Shown here: piece by piece, positions 50,660 through 58,780 of the stretch
How positions within the stretch are numbered: position 1 is the first letter of the stretch
How the letters are laid out: every line of letters starts with the position of its first letter
Assembly (NCBI GenBank): GCA_022833215.1
Contig: JAIPUZ010000005.1
Span: forward strand, 59,557-123,556
Direction: 5' to 3'
Source: Mesorhizobium sp.
GTDB lineage: Bacteria; Pseudomonadota; Alphaproteobacteria; Rhizobiales; Rhizobiaceae
Length of the DNA: 64,000 nucleotides
The notes under the pieces: generated by a model
What the model saw: only the letters and a program-made list of their open reading frames with translations
What the model was told of the DNA's origin: nothing
The model's database searches: none
Position numbers and translations under genes: made by a program

Positions 50660-51478
50660 CTAGCGCGGATGCGTCGCGTGCGATCCGCCAACCGGCGTAT
50701 AACCGGGAAACATGTGATTGATCTTGAATGCAACTTCGGTGCGATTGGTCGCCTTGAGCTTGCGCATGATGTTGCGGATATGAACCTTGACGGTGCTCTC
50801 CCGCAGATTGAGCTCATAGGCGATGATCTTGTTGGCCTTGCCCCGCCGCAACGCCTCGACCACTTCGGCCTGACGCAAGGTGAACATTCCCGACAGCGGG
50901 CGCGCTTCCGAACCGGCTTCCACCATCCGGCGCATGGCCATGACACTGCTTGCGGGCACGAACACGCCGCCGGCCATGGCCAGTCCGATGGCTTCGATGC
51001 AGACATCTATGCCAACGGAGGTGGGAATGAATCCCCGCACCCCATATTCGAGGGCCTGGAGGATCTGCGGCAGTTCATCCGTGTCAGCCAGAAGGATGAG
51101 CGGGACCTTTCCAAATTCGGCGGACAGCCGCCGGATTTCATCCCCCACCTGCGGATCGCCGACCCGTCTGCCACCAAGATTGAGCAGGATTGCGCAAACG
51201 GGCGGCACCTGATCGCGTCTGGCTGTGTAGTCCTCGATCCTGCCGACCGGCAGCACCTCCAGTCCCACACCCCGTGCGATCAGACTCTGGGCGAAGCATT
51301 CGCGTTCGAGGGCGCGGCTGTCGATGATGACGAGCGTACGGTCGAGCTGATCCAGTTCGTGAGCCACACCGGGGGGCTCATTGCCGGGATCATGTATGCC
51401 ATGTGGTGAAATCAGAGAATTTATCGGTGTCTTAGAGATCGACGCTTTTGCGCCATTGGAAGCGATACCCATACTCAT
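50660..51478 (-). CDS. LuxR-family regulator with degenerate receiver domain
   Basis: A 272-residue protein with a C-terminal LuxR helix-turn-helix (FTLRQAEVVEALRRGKANKI then LNLRESTVKVHIRN). The N-terminal domain has the order of a response-regulator receiver (TLVIIDSRALERE ... AILLNLGG ... LILLADTDE ... GVRGFIPTS) but lacks the phospho-accepting Asp (Asn in its place), the acidic pair and the usual Thr and Lys. It is therefore likely phosphorylation-independent. A second protein of this type lies beyond the Crp/Fnr gene. Confidence 0.88.
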   Translation of the reverse strand: MSMGIASNGAKASISKTPINSLISPHGIHDPGNEPPGVAHELDQLDRTLVIIDSRALERECFAQSLIARGVGLEVLPVGRIEDYTARRDQVPPVCAILLNLGGRRVGDPQVGDEIRRLSAEFGKVPLILLADTDELPQILQALEYGVRGFIPTSVGIDVCIEAIGLAMAGGVFVPASSVMAMRRMVEAGSEARPLSGMFTLRQAEVVEALRRGKANKIIAYELNLRESTVKVHIRNIMRKLKATNRTEVAFKINHMFPGYTPVGGSHATHPR

Positions 51479-52067
51479 AGGTTTAATCCCCTTTGAACTT
51501 TAAGTTCCGGCATCGGCTCTGAGTGGTAATTCGCGACGATAAAATCCCAGCCGTTGTGACGTCATGGCCGGGATTTCCCCCCCGAAGCCAACTGCAACCA
51601 TAGCGTTTTTCGTGGACCGTAAAATTAACCCAGATTAACTGGTCGTTAATCAAGCTAAATCGGGTAGTACATCTTATGGAGGCAGGACTTCATCCTCCGA
51701 GGGAATACGAGTCGCAACCGGACACGCGGGAAGCACGGAATATCAATTCCTTAAGCGGCCTACACACATACCTCTTCCGACTCGTCCGGCACTCTGCGGA
51801 CAGGCTGAGCGTACCTCATATGAGCTATGTTTTTCACACTGTGTTTCTATTGACACATTTTCTGGAGTTTAAACGGAAACAAAACTACGTCGGCAAAGGC
51901 ATAGATCGCCGTTTCGACGAATAGGGGATTTTTTTATTTATTGATTCAAGTTAACCTTGAACAACCTTGGGTAGCCCATTTCGGCTTCGGCGGGTGAAGA
52001 CCGTACTGCAGCAGCAATCACTCGTAGCGTGAGACTTTTGGGGAGGAAGCAACAAAAGGGGTGTCGG
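51479..52067. promoter_or_regulatory. AT-rich divergent regulatory region with inverted repeat
   Basis: This 589-bp gap separates the LuxR gene and the Crp/Fnr gene and is visibly more AT-rich than its surroundings. A perfect inverted repeat GATTAAC-TGGTC-GTTAATC lies at 51633-51651, with another TTAACC nearby (51625). A TTGACA (51850-51855) has no good -10. A frame at 51676-51924 (82 codons) is judged not to be a gene. GGGGAGGAAGC at 52040-52050 precedes the Crp/Fnr gene. Confidence 0.5.
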
Positions 52068-52793
52068 ATGAATGAATGGCACGACGCGCTCACCCGGAAA
52101 CTGCAAGCGTTCAAGGGCCTGGGGCCCGAAGACATGGAAATGCTGCGCGAACTGCAGAAGCTACGCTCGCTGATAGAATCCGGCAAGGAAGTCGTCTACG
52201 AGGGACAATATCCGCATCCAGCCTATATACTGCGCGAAGGCTGGGCATGTTCCTACAAGCGTTTGCGCGATGGCAGCCGACAGATCATCGACATACAGAT
52301 ACCGGGTGATTTCCTCGGGCTCCGCAGCCTGCTGCTCAGGGCTTCCGATCACAGCTTCCTGACCATAACCGATGTCGAGGTGGCGCGGCTCGACAGGCAG
52401 CGTATGCTGGAGGTATTCCGCCGGACTCCAAGGCTTGCGGTGGGCCTCATGTGGGCGGCATCCCGCGACGAAGCCATGGTGGTGGAGCATCTGGTAAGCA
52501 TCGGCCGGCGGGGCGCGTTCGAGCGTACCGCGCATTTCCTGCTTGAACTGGGCGAGCGGCTGAAACTGGTCGGCATCGGTGACGGCTGCACCTATCCATG
52601 TCCGATCTCCCAGTCCATTCTGGCCGATGCGCTTGGCATGACCGCAATTCACATCAACAGGGTGCTGCGCCAGTTGCGGGAGGCGAAGATCGTCGTCTTT
52701 CGCGAAGGCATCGTCGAGTTCCTCGACATCAAACGCGCTGCCTCCATAACGGGTTTCGAGATGGCTTATCTCGATCAGATGCCTGTGGATTGA
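52068..52793 (+). CDS. Crp/Fnr-family transcription regulator
   Basis: A 241-residue regulator with a cyclic-nucleotide-binding fold (YPHPAYILREGWACSYKRL, IPGDFLGLRSLLLR) and a C-terminal winged helix (ISQSILADALGMTAIHINRVLRQL). It lacks the N-terminal cysteine set of Fnr, so it is not an oxygen-sensing 4Fe-4S type. Rhizobia carry many such proteins. Flanked by two LuxR genes with unusual receivers. The start at 52068 is the first ATG consistent with homology. Confidence 0.92.
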   Translation: MNEWHDALTRKLQAFKGLGPEDMEMLRELQKLRSLIESGKEVVYEGQYPHPAYILREGWACSYKRLRDGSRQIIDIQIPGDFLGLRSLLLRASDHSFLTITDVEVARLDRQRMLEVFRRTPRLAVGLMWAASRDEAMVVEHLVSIGRRGAFERTAHFLLELGERLKLVGIGDGCTYPCPISQSILADALGMTAIHINRVLRQLREAKIVVFREGIVEFLDIKRAASITGFEMAYLDQMPVD

Positions 52794-52820
52794 TCCCCCC
52801 TGCCAGCACGCAGGGTCAGG

Positions 52821-53594
52821 CTATTTCCGACCCCGGAATATCCCGTCCGCCCGGGCACTGATGCCCTCACGGAAACGTGCCGCGGCTTCCGACCGGTTCT
52901 GGACGCCCAGCTTGCCGATGATGTTGTGAAGATGGACCTTGACGGTATGTTCCGACAGGGAAAACTCCGCCGCAATCGTCCTGTTCTGCAGGCCGCGTGC
53001 GACCATTTCGAGAATCTGGAGTTCCCGCGCCGTCAGCGTCGCCAGTTCGTCGTCATCCGCAATCGCCCGTGATTCACCAGTCATGCCTGATGCAGTGCCC
53101 GGAACCGTCCCGCCAGCGATCTGGCTGAAGAACATCCGGGCCGGGAAATATTCCCCGCCATGCAGAAGAAGCCGGACGACAGAGAGCCAGACATCCAGCC
53201 TGAGGTTCATGGGCAACACGCCCCGCACCAGCCGCGAGCGCAGCGCATCCTTCAGATGCAACGACGGTTCCCGGTCTCCATGTTCTATCACCGCAGCGCT
53301 CGCGAGCGGATGGATGCGGAGTATCTCGGATGCAACCGCTTCAACCACAGACAGCGTATGCGGTTCGCAAAGGATCAGCGCCAGCGGGTCGTCAAAGGGC
53401 TGACACGCGGCGGCGACATCGAAACGCTGCTCCACGACCACCCAGGGGAACTCGAGCTCGATCGCCCTGATCAGGCTGGTGGAGACGACGCCCGGCATGG
53501 CGACCATCAACATGACCCTGCGCGCTGCGTCGGTCTCGCCCGGCTGCTCGCCGGAAGCAGCCGGCCCCGCACCCGTATGGATCGGATCGGTCAA
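52821..53594 (-). CDS. LuxR-family regulator with degenerate N-terminal domain
   Basis: C-terminal LuxR domain: ATLTARELQILEMVARGLQN and EFSLSEHTVKVHLHNIIGKL. The N-terminal domain (VMLMVAMPGVVSTSLIRAIE ... LALILCEPHTLSVVEA) resembles a receiver without the acidic pocket, parallel to the protein at 50660. I place the start at a TTG (53594) because GGGGAGGG lies upstream at suitable spacing, giving 257 residues; ATG 53513 is the alternative. It ends 27 bp from the Crp/Fnr stop, convergent. 53595-53847 holds no clear gene. Confidence 0.82.
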   Translation of the reverse strand: MTDPIHTGAGPAASGEQPGETDAARRVMLMVAMPGVVSTSLIRAIELEFPWVVVEQRFDVAAACQPFDDPLALILCEPHTLSVVEAVASEILRIHPLASAAVIEHGDREPSLHLKDALRSRLVRGVLPMNLRLDVWLSVVRLLLHGGEYFPARMFFSQIAGGTVPGTASGMTGESRAIADDDELATLTARELQILEMVARGLQNRTIAAEFSLSEHTVKVHLHNIIGKLGVQNRSEAAARFREGISARADGIFRGRK

Positions 53595-53847
53595 TGCAGT
53601 CCCTCCCCTGCCCCTCTCGACAAGACGGCACCGCCCGGCAAGATCGCCTCGGCGGACCGGACCGACGAACCGGAATCCGTCGGTTCCCGACGATAAGCGC
53701 AGAAGCGAGATGCGGCGATGCCGCAATAGGCGGCAGTGCCAATCCTTCAAGAGAGAATGAAACGCGCCCGTCAGGCCATCAGGCTGCGCCTTTGGGTGGC
53801 CGCCGCCTGTTCCGGCCATCCTTATGGATGATCTGGCTGGCCTGCGT

Positions 53848-54711
53848 TCATCTGGCGAACTTCCGGGCGCCGGCAACGCAAAAGACGATGGCGATGGTGA
53901 CGCCGATCATTGCTGGATTCACCTCCTCGTGGAGCAGAAGGCCAGCGAGCGCCAGACCGAAGAAGGGCTGGAGAAGCTGAAGCTGGCCAACGGCGGCTAT
54001 GCCGCCCTGCGCAAGGCCGCGATACCAGAAAACGAAGCCGATCAGCATGGAAAACAGCGACACATAGGCAAGCCCCAGCCACGCCGGGCCGCCGACACCT
54101 GCCAACGTGACCGGTCTGGTTGCAAATGCGATGACCAGCATCACCGGCAGGGAAAGCACGAGCGCCCAGCAGATGACCTGCCATCCGCCTAGCCTGCGCG
54201 ACAGCTTCGCGCCCTCGGCATAGCCCAGCCCGCAAACGACAATCGCCGCGACCATCAGCAGATCCCCCGCCGGCGCGGCCGTTATGCCCTGCGAAACCGC
54301 AAAACCCACGACCAGCGCGCTGCCGAGCAGGGAAAATGCCCAGAAGGCAGGGCGGGGACGTTCGCCGCCGCGCACCACGCCAAAGATGGCGGTAGCGAGC
54401 GGCAGCAGGCCGACAAACACGATCGAATGCGCGGAGGTGATATGCTGCAAGGCAATGGCCGTAAGCAGCGGAAAGCCGACCACGACGCCCAGCGAAACGA
54501 TGACGAGCGACATCAGGTCGCCCCGCGCCGGCCGGCGCTCCCCCAATGCGGCCAGCAGCAGCAATGCGATCGCGCCTGCGATCGCCGCCCGCGACGCGGT
54601 CAGGAATACCGGCGTGAAGTCCGCCACCGCCACGCGCGTGGCAGGAAGGGAGCCCGAAAAAATCAGAACGCCCAAAAATCCGTTCAACCAGCCGGCCGCT
54701 GTCCTGTCCAT
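53848..54711 (-). CDS. EamA/DMT-family exporter
   Basis: Inner-membrane transporter of 287 residues with ten hydrophobic segments in two EamA repeats (LNGFLGVLIFSGSLPATRVA; LLMVAAIVVCGLGYAEGAKL). It ends LLLHEEVNPAMIGVTIAIV, typical of drug/metabolite exporters. AGGTG precedes ATG 54711, which I prefer to the GTG at 54720. It is divergent from a MocR-type regulator over a shared inverted repeat, so it is its likely target. Substrate unknown, perhaps an amino acid or vitamer. Confidence 0.9.
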   Translation of the reverse strand: MDRTAAGWLNGFLGVLIFSGSLPATRVAVADFTPVFLTASRAAIAGAIALLLLAALGERRPARGDLMSLVIVSLGVVVGFPLLTAIALQHITSAHSIVFVGLLPLATAIFGVVRGGERPRPAFWAFSLLGSALVVGFAVSQGITAAPAGDLLMVAAIVVCGLGYAEGAKLSRRLGGWQVICWALVLSLPVMLVIAFATRPVTLAGVGGPAWLGLAYVSLFSMLIGFVFWYRGLAQGGIAAVGQLQLLQPFFGLALAGLLLHEEVNPAMIGVTIAIVFCVAGARKFAR

Positions 54712-54771
54712 GTTCTTCACCTGTTTTCCAGACCATGGATATCGAACAGGTGGACATGGATTTTCCAGATA

Positions 54772-54802
54772 CAGTACAGTACGATTTTAGCAAACTGTAC
54801 TG
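54772..54802. promoter_or_regulatory. Operator between EamA exporter and MocR regulator
   Basis: CAGTACAGT (54772-54780) and ACTGTACTG (54794-54802) form a perfect 9-bp inverted repeat with a 13-bp AT-rich spacer, directly between the divergent genes. Likely bound by the MocR protein to control both. Confidence 0.72.
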
Positions 54803-54820
54803 GTTCAAAAAGCAGGACGG

Positions 54821-56233
54821 ATGGCTATGGACGCGACGCAGACGGTGCCGGCGCACGGGGATACGCTGATTGCCACGGTCATGGCCTCGGTACGCCAGCG
54901 CATGACCTCGCGCAGCCTGACGCCGGGCATGCGCCTGCCCTCGATCCGCGCGCTGGCTGCAAGCATGGGCGTTTCCAAATCGACGGTGGTCGAAGCTTAT
55001 GAAAGACTGGCCGCCGAGGGTGTCATCCGCTCCCGTCCCGGTTCCGGCTTCTACGTCGCTGCACCCATGGCGCCACTTTCGCTTTCCGATATCGGCCCGA
55101 GGCTGGATCGCGAGGTCGATCCCTTATGGATTTCACGCCAGTCGCTCGATGCGGGCGACACCATGCTGAAACCCGGTTGCGGCTGGCTCCCGGCGTCCTG
55201 GATGCCACATGAGGCGTTGCGGCGGAACCTGCGCTCGCTTTCACGCACGACCGATGCCACGCTTGTCGACTACGGCACGCCACTTGGCCTGCGGCCGCTG
55301 CGTGAGTTGCTGGCCCGGCGCATGGGCCGGCACAATATCGCGGCAGGGCCGGAACAGATCATGCTGACCGAATCCGGCACCCAGGCCATCGACCTGATCT
55401 GCCGCTACATGCTCGAGGCGGGAGACACGGTGCTGGTCGACGATCCCTGCTATTTCAATTTTCATGCGCTGCTGCGTGCACACCGTGCAAAGGTGGTTTC
55501 GGTGCCCTATAGCCCGGATGGACCGGACATCGGGCAACTGGCAACGGTGCTGGAAGAGCACAGGCCAAGACTCTATCTGACCAACAGCGGCATCCATAAC
55601 CCCACCGGAGCCAGCCTTTCGCCGGTGACCGCGCACCGGCTGCTGAAGCTTGCCGAGCAGCATGACCTCATCATCGTCGAGGACGATATCTTCGCCGACT
55701 TCGAACTGACGCCGGCACCCCGCCTTGCAGCTTTCGACGGGCTGGAGCGCGTCATCGCCATCGGCAGCTTCTCCAAGACCCTGTCGGCGTCGCTACGCTG
55801 CGGTTACATCGCGGCAAAACCGGAATGGATCGAGGGGCTGGTCGATCTCAGGATCGCCACCAGCTTCGGCGGCAGCCATTTCGCCGAAGCGCTGGTGCTG
55901 GCCCTGCTGACAGATGGCGGCTATCGCAAGCATCTGGAAGGCTTGCGCACGAAGCTCGCCCGCGCGATGGCGGAGACGGCGGCGCGGCTGGAGGCGGTCG
56001 GCATCATGCCGTGGCTGATGCCGCAGGCCGGCATGTTGCTGTGGTGCCGCCTGCCGCAAGGGACCGATGCCGGCAAGGTCGCCCGCCATGCGCTGGCCGA
56101 GGGCATCGTGCTCGCGCCCGGCAACGCCTTCAGCTTGTCGCAGACCGCGCACGGCTTCATGCGCTTCAACGTCGCCCAGTCCGGCGACGAGCGCATCTAT
56201 CGCATGCTCAGAACTGCCCTGAAATCCGCCTAA
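54821..56233 (+). CDS. MocR/PdxR-type regulator (GntR HTH fused to aminotransferase fold)
   Basis: A 470-residue regulator. The N-terminal GntR helix-turn-helix is LPSIRALAASMGVSKSTVVEAYERL (in sequence). The C-terminal type I aminotransferase-like domain contains DDPCYFNFHALLR, TNSGIHNPTGASLSP and the PLP lysine in AIGSFSKTLSASLRCGY, so PLP or an amino-acid aldimine is probably the effector. ATG 54827 is a possible alternative start. It overlaps convergent ornithine cyclodeaminase by 4 bp. Confidence 0.93.
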   Translation: MAMDATQTVPAHGDTLIATVMASVRQRMTSRSLTPGMRLPSIRALAASMGVSKSTVVEAYERLAAEGVIRSRPGSGFYVAAPMAPLSLSDIGPRLDREVDPLWISRQSLDAGDTMLKPGCGWLPASWMPHEALRRNLRSLSRTTDATLVDYGTPLGLRPLRELLARRMGRHNIAAGPEQIMLTESGTQAIDLICRYMLEAGDTVLVDDPCYFNFHALLRAHRAKVVSVPYSPDGPDIGQLATVLEEHRPRLYLTNSGIHNPTGASLSPVTAHRLLKLAEQHDLIIVEDDIFADFELTPAPRLAAFDGLERVIAIGSFSKTLSASLRCGYIAAKPEWIEGLVDLRIATSFGGSHFAEALVLALLTDGGYRKHLEGLRTKLARAMAETAARLEAVGIMPWLMPQAGMLLWCRLPQGTDAGKVARHALAEGIVLAPGNAFSLSQTAHGFMRFNVAQSGDERIYRMLRTALKSA

Positions 56234-57285
56234 TGCGCGGGTGCCGCCGGCGAGCGCATCAGCATGCCGAACAGATCGCGCGGATCGTCCGGGTCGGCAA
56301 TCAGGTCGAGGAATTCGAGCACATCGCCGCCGACCGTCAAATCGTAGACATAGCGCAGCGCCGAGAAATCCTCGATGGCGAACCCCACCGAGTCGAACAG
56401 GGTGATCTGGCGTTCGTCGCGCCGGCCGACGGCGTGTCCTTCTATCACGTCCCACAGTTCGGTTACGGCATGGTCTTGCGGCAACTGCTGGATTTCGCCC
56501 TCAATGCGCGTCTGCGGGGGAAATTCCACGAAGATATCGGAACGCAACAGAATATCCCGATGGATCTCGGTCTTGCCGGGGCAGTCGCCGCCCACGGCGT
56601 TGATGTGCACACCGGGGCCGACCATGTTGTCGGTAAGGATCGTGGCATATTGCTTGTCCGCGGTGGCGGTGGTGATGATCGCGGCCCCCTCGACCGCCTC
56701 GGCCGCCGCATCGCAAATCTCGATCGAGGCGAACCCCTGACGGGCGAGGTTGCCGGCGCATTTGCGCGACGCTGCCGGGTCGATGTCATAAAGGCGCAGC
56801 CTGTCGACGCCCAGCAGCGCCTTGAAGGCCAGCGCCTGGAATTCGGACTGCGCGCCATTGCCGATCACCGCCATGGTCCTCGCACCCTTCGGCGCAAGAT
56901 ATTTGCCGGCCACGGCCGACATGGCGGCGGTGCGCAGGGCGGTCAGCATGGTCATTTCGGACAGCAGCACGGGGTAACCGGTCGAGACATGCGACAGCAA
57001 CCCGAAGGCGGTCACGGTCTGAAGCCCTTCACGCGTGTTCTTCGGATGGCCGTTGACATATTTGAAGCCGTAGAGGGTGCCGTCGCTGGTAGGCATCAGC
57101 TCGATGACGCCGTCGACGCTGTGCGAGGCGATGCGCGGCGTCTTGTCAAAGCTCTGCCAGCGACGGAAATCCTCCTCGATATAACCGGCCAGTTCGGTGA
57201 GAAAGCGCTCTATCCCCACCGAATGCACCAGTCGCATCATGCGGTCGACGCTGACAAACGGCACGACATTCAGTTGCTTTTCCAT
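56230..57285 (-). CDS. ocd: Ornithine cyclodeaminase
   Basis: NAD-dependent enzyme of 351 residues that converts ornithine to proline and ammonia. Features: GYPVLLSEMTMLTALRTAAMSAV, the Rossmann motif AVIGNGAQSEFQ, INAVGGDCPGKTEI and LWDVIEGHAVGR. It begins one base from the arginase stop, so the two form an arginine-to-proline operon as in Agrobacterium. Distinguished from alanine-dehydrogenase-like relatives by length and context. Confidence 0.94.
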   Translation of the reverse strand: MEKQLNVVPFVSVDRMMRLVHSVGIERFLTELAGYIEEDFRRWQSFDKTPRIASHSVDGVIELMPTSDGTLYGFKYVNGHPKNTREGLQTVTAFGLLSHVSTGYPVLLSEMTMLTALRTAAMSAVAGKYLAPKGARTMAVIGNGAQSEFQALAFKALLGVDRLRLYDIDPAASRKCAGNLARQGFASIEICDAAAEAVEGAAIITTATADKQYATILTDNMVGPGVHINAVGGDCPGKTEIHRDILLRSDIFVEFPPQTRIEGEIQQLPQDHAVTELWDVIEGHAVGRRDERQITLFDSVGFAIEDFSALRYVYDLTVGGDVLEFLDLIADPDDPRDLFGMLMRSPAAPAH

Positions 57286-58203
57286 TCAGGCGGCCCTCCT
57301 CCTGCCCGTTATCGTCTTGCCGAGCAGGCTGCCCACCAGTTCGATGGCGAGACCTGCCGTGCGGCCACGCTCGTCGAGCGTGGGGTTCAGTTCAACCACG
57401 TCCAGGCTGGTGACCAGCCCGCTTTCGTGAAGCATTTCCATGGCCAGATGCGCCTCGCGGAAGGTTGCGCCGCCCTGAACCGGCGTGCCGACGCCCGGCG
57501 CCAGCGGCGGGTCCAGGAAATCGACATCGAACGAGACATGCAGCAGCCCGTTCGCAGCACGCACCTCGTCGAGGAACGATTCCAGCAAGGGACCGATGCC
57601 CTTGCGGTCGATGGCGCTCATGTCATATGCGCGCACCGGGGAGCCAGCCAGCGCCTCGCGCTCCGCCTTGTCCACGCTGCGCAGCCCCAGGATGCAGACA
57701 CGCTCCTGCGCCAGCGGGGCGGGGAGCGGCGGGAAGTAATTTTCGAAGCCGGGCAGGCCGCACAGATAGGCGAGAGGCACGCCGTGCAGGTTGCCGCTGG
57801 TGGTGGTGTCCAGCGTGTGGAAATCGGAATGGGCGTCCATCCACAGCACGAACAGCGGACGGCCCTGCTCGGCGGCGCGGCGGGCCAGACCGGACACGGA
57901 GCCGGCCGAAATGCTGTGGTCGCCGCCGAGGAATATCGGGAAGCCATCCGCGCCCGCCTCATAGGCAACCGCGGCGGTCGCCTCGATCCAGGCGCTGATT
58001 TCGGGCAGGAATTTCAAATGGTTGGGATGATGCGGGACAGTATGCGGCTGCGGCCTCGGAACGGAGCCGAGGTCGACCACCTCATGGCCGAGGTCGCGCA
58101 GGGCAGCGGCAAGCCCCGCCCCTTTCAGCGCCTCCGGACCGAGCGCGCATCCGGGAACGGGCTGCCCCTGCTCGACCGGTACGGAAATCAGCTTGCAGTT
58201 CAT
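57286..58203 (-). CDS. Arginase
   Basis: Mn2+ ureohydrolase of 305 residues that splits arginine into ornithine and urea. Metal-binding motifs are FLGGDHSISAG, VLWMDAHSDFHT and SFDVDFLDPPLAPG, with ending VELNPTLDERGRTAGLA. It is first in the operon with ornithine cyclodeaminase and is divergent from an Lrp-type gene 132 bp away, the probable arginine- or ornithine-responsive regulator. Confidence 0.95.
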   Translation of the reverse strand: MNCKLISVPVEQGQPVPGCALGPEALKGAGLAAALRDLGHEVVDLGSVPRPQPHTVPHHPNHLKFLPEISAWIEATAAVAYEAGADGFPIFLGGDHSISAGSVSGLARRAAEQGRPLFVLWMDAHSDFHTLDTTTSGNLHGVPLAYLCGLPGFENYFPPLPAPLAQERVCILGLRSVDKAEREALAGSPVRAYDMSAIDRKGIGPLLESFLDEVRAANGLLHVSFDVDFLDPPLAPGVGTPVQGGATFREAHLAMEMLHESGLVTSLDVVELNPTLDERGRTAGLAIELVGSLLGKTITGRRRAA

Positions 58204-58335
58204 GGCCGCCTCGTTGTCGTCTTCTCCCCTCTAGAAGACCCAATTTTCGCGGCATGCGGAAGCAACCAGATTGCCTAATCCGGCCGCACGACTTACCATA
58301 ATGGCAAGGCATATCGATCAGAATGGACAACGGAA

Positions 58336-58773
58336 ATGGACGCGACAGACCAGCGCCTCATCACCATATTGCGTCATGACGGGCGGTGCAGCCTTTCCGA
58401 CCTTGCCGCAGAACTCGGCATCACCCGCGCCACCGTTAGGGCGCGGCTGGAACGGCTGAAAAAAACCGGCGAGATCATCGGCTTCACCGTCATCCTGCGC
58501 TCCGATGCCATCGACCTGCCGGTGCGCGGCATCATGATGATCGAGGTCGGCGGCCGCAGCGCCGACTCCGTGATCGGAGCGCTGAACGGATTCTCGGAGG
58601 TGAGCTCCATCCACACGACCAACGGAAAATGGGATCTGGTGGTGGAGCTGGGAACGTCCGACCTGATCGAGTTCGATCAGGTGCTGCGGCGCATCCGGCT
58701 GATACCGGGAATCACAAATTCCGAAACCAGCCTGCTGCTGGCCACGCCGCGCAGCGTCAGGGCCCGGCTTTAA
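58336..58773 (+). CDS. Lrp/AsnC-family regulator
   Basis: A 145-residue regulator with an N-terminal HTH (CSLSDLAAELGITRATVRARL) and an AsnC ligand-binding domain (VRGIMMIEVGGRSADSVIGAL, GKWDLVVELG). Located divergently from the arginase operon, as in other rhizobia where an Lrp-type activator controls arginine catabolism. It converges with the flippase gene with 7 bp between stops. Confidence 0.93.
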   Translation: MDATDQRLITILRHDGRCSLSDLAAELGITRATVRARLERLKKTGEIIGFTVILRSDAIDLPVRGIMMIEVGGRSADSVIGALNGFSEVSSIHTTNGKWDLVVELGTSDLIEFDQVLRRIRLIPGITNSETSLLLATPRSVRARL

Positions 58774-58780
58774 AAAGGAA

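Noticed and set aside
51676-51924. 82-codon frame in the AT-rich gap before the Crp/Fnr gene
   Set aside because: No good ribosome binding site, no family resemblance, and the region has the look of regulatory DNA.
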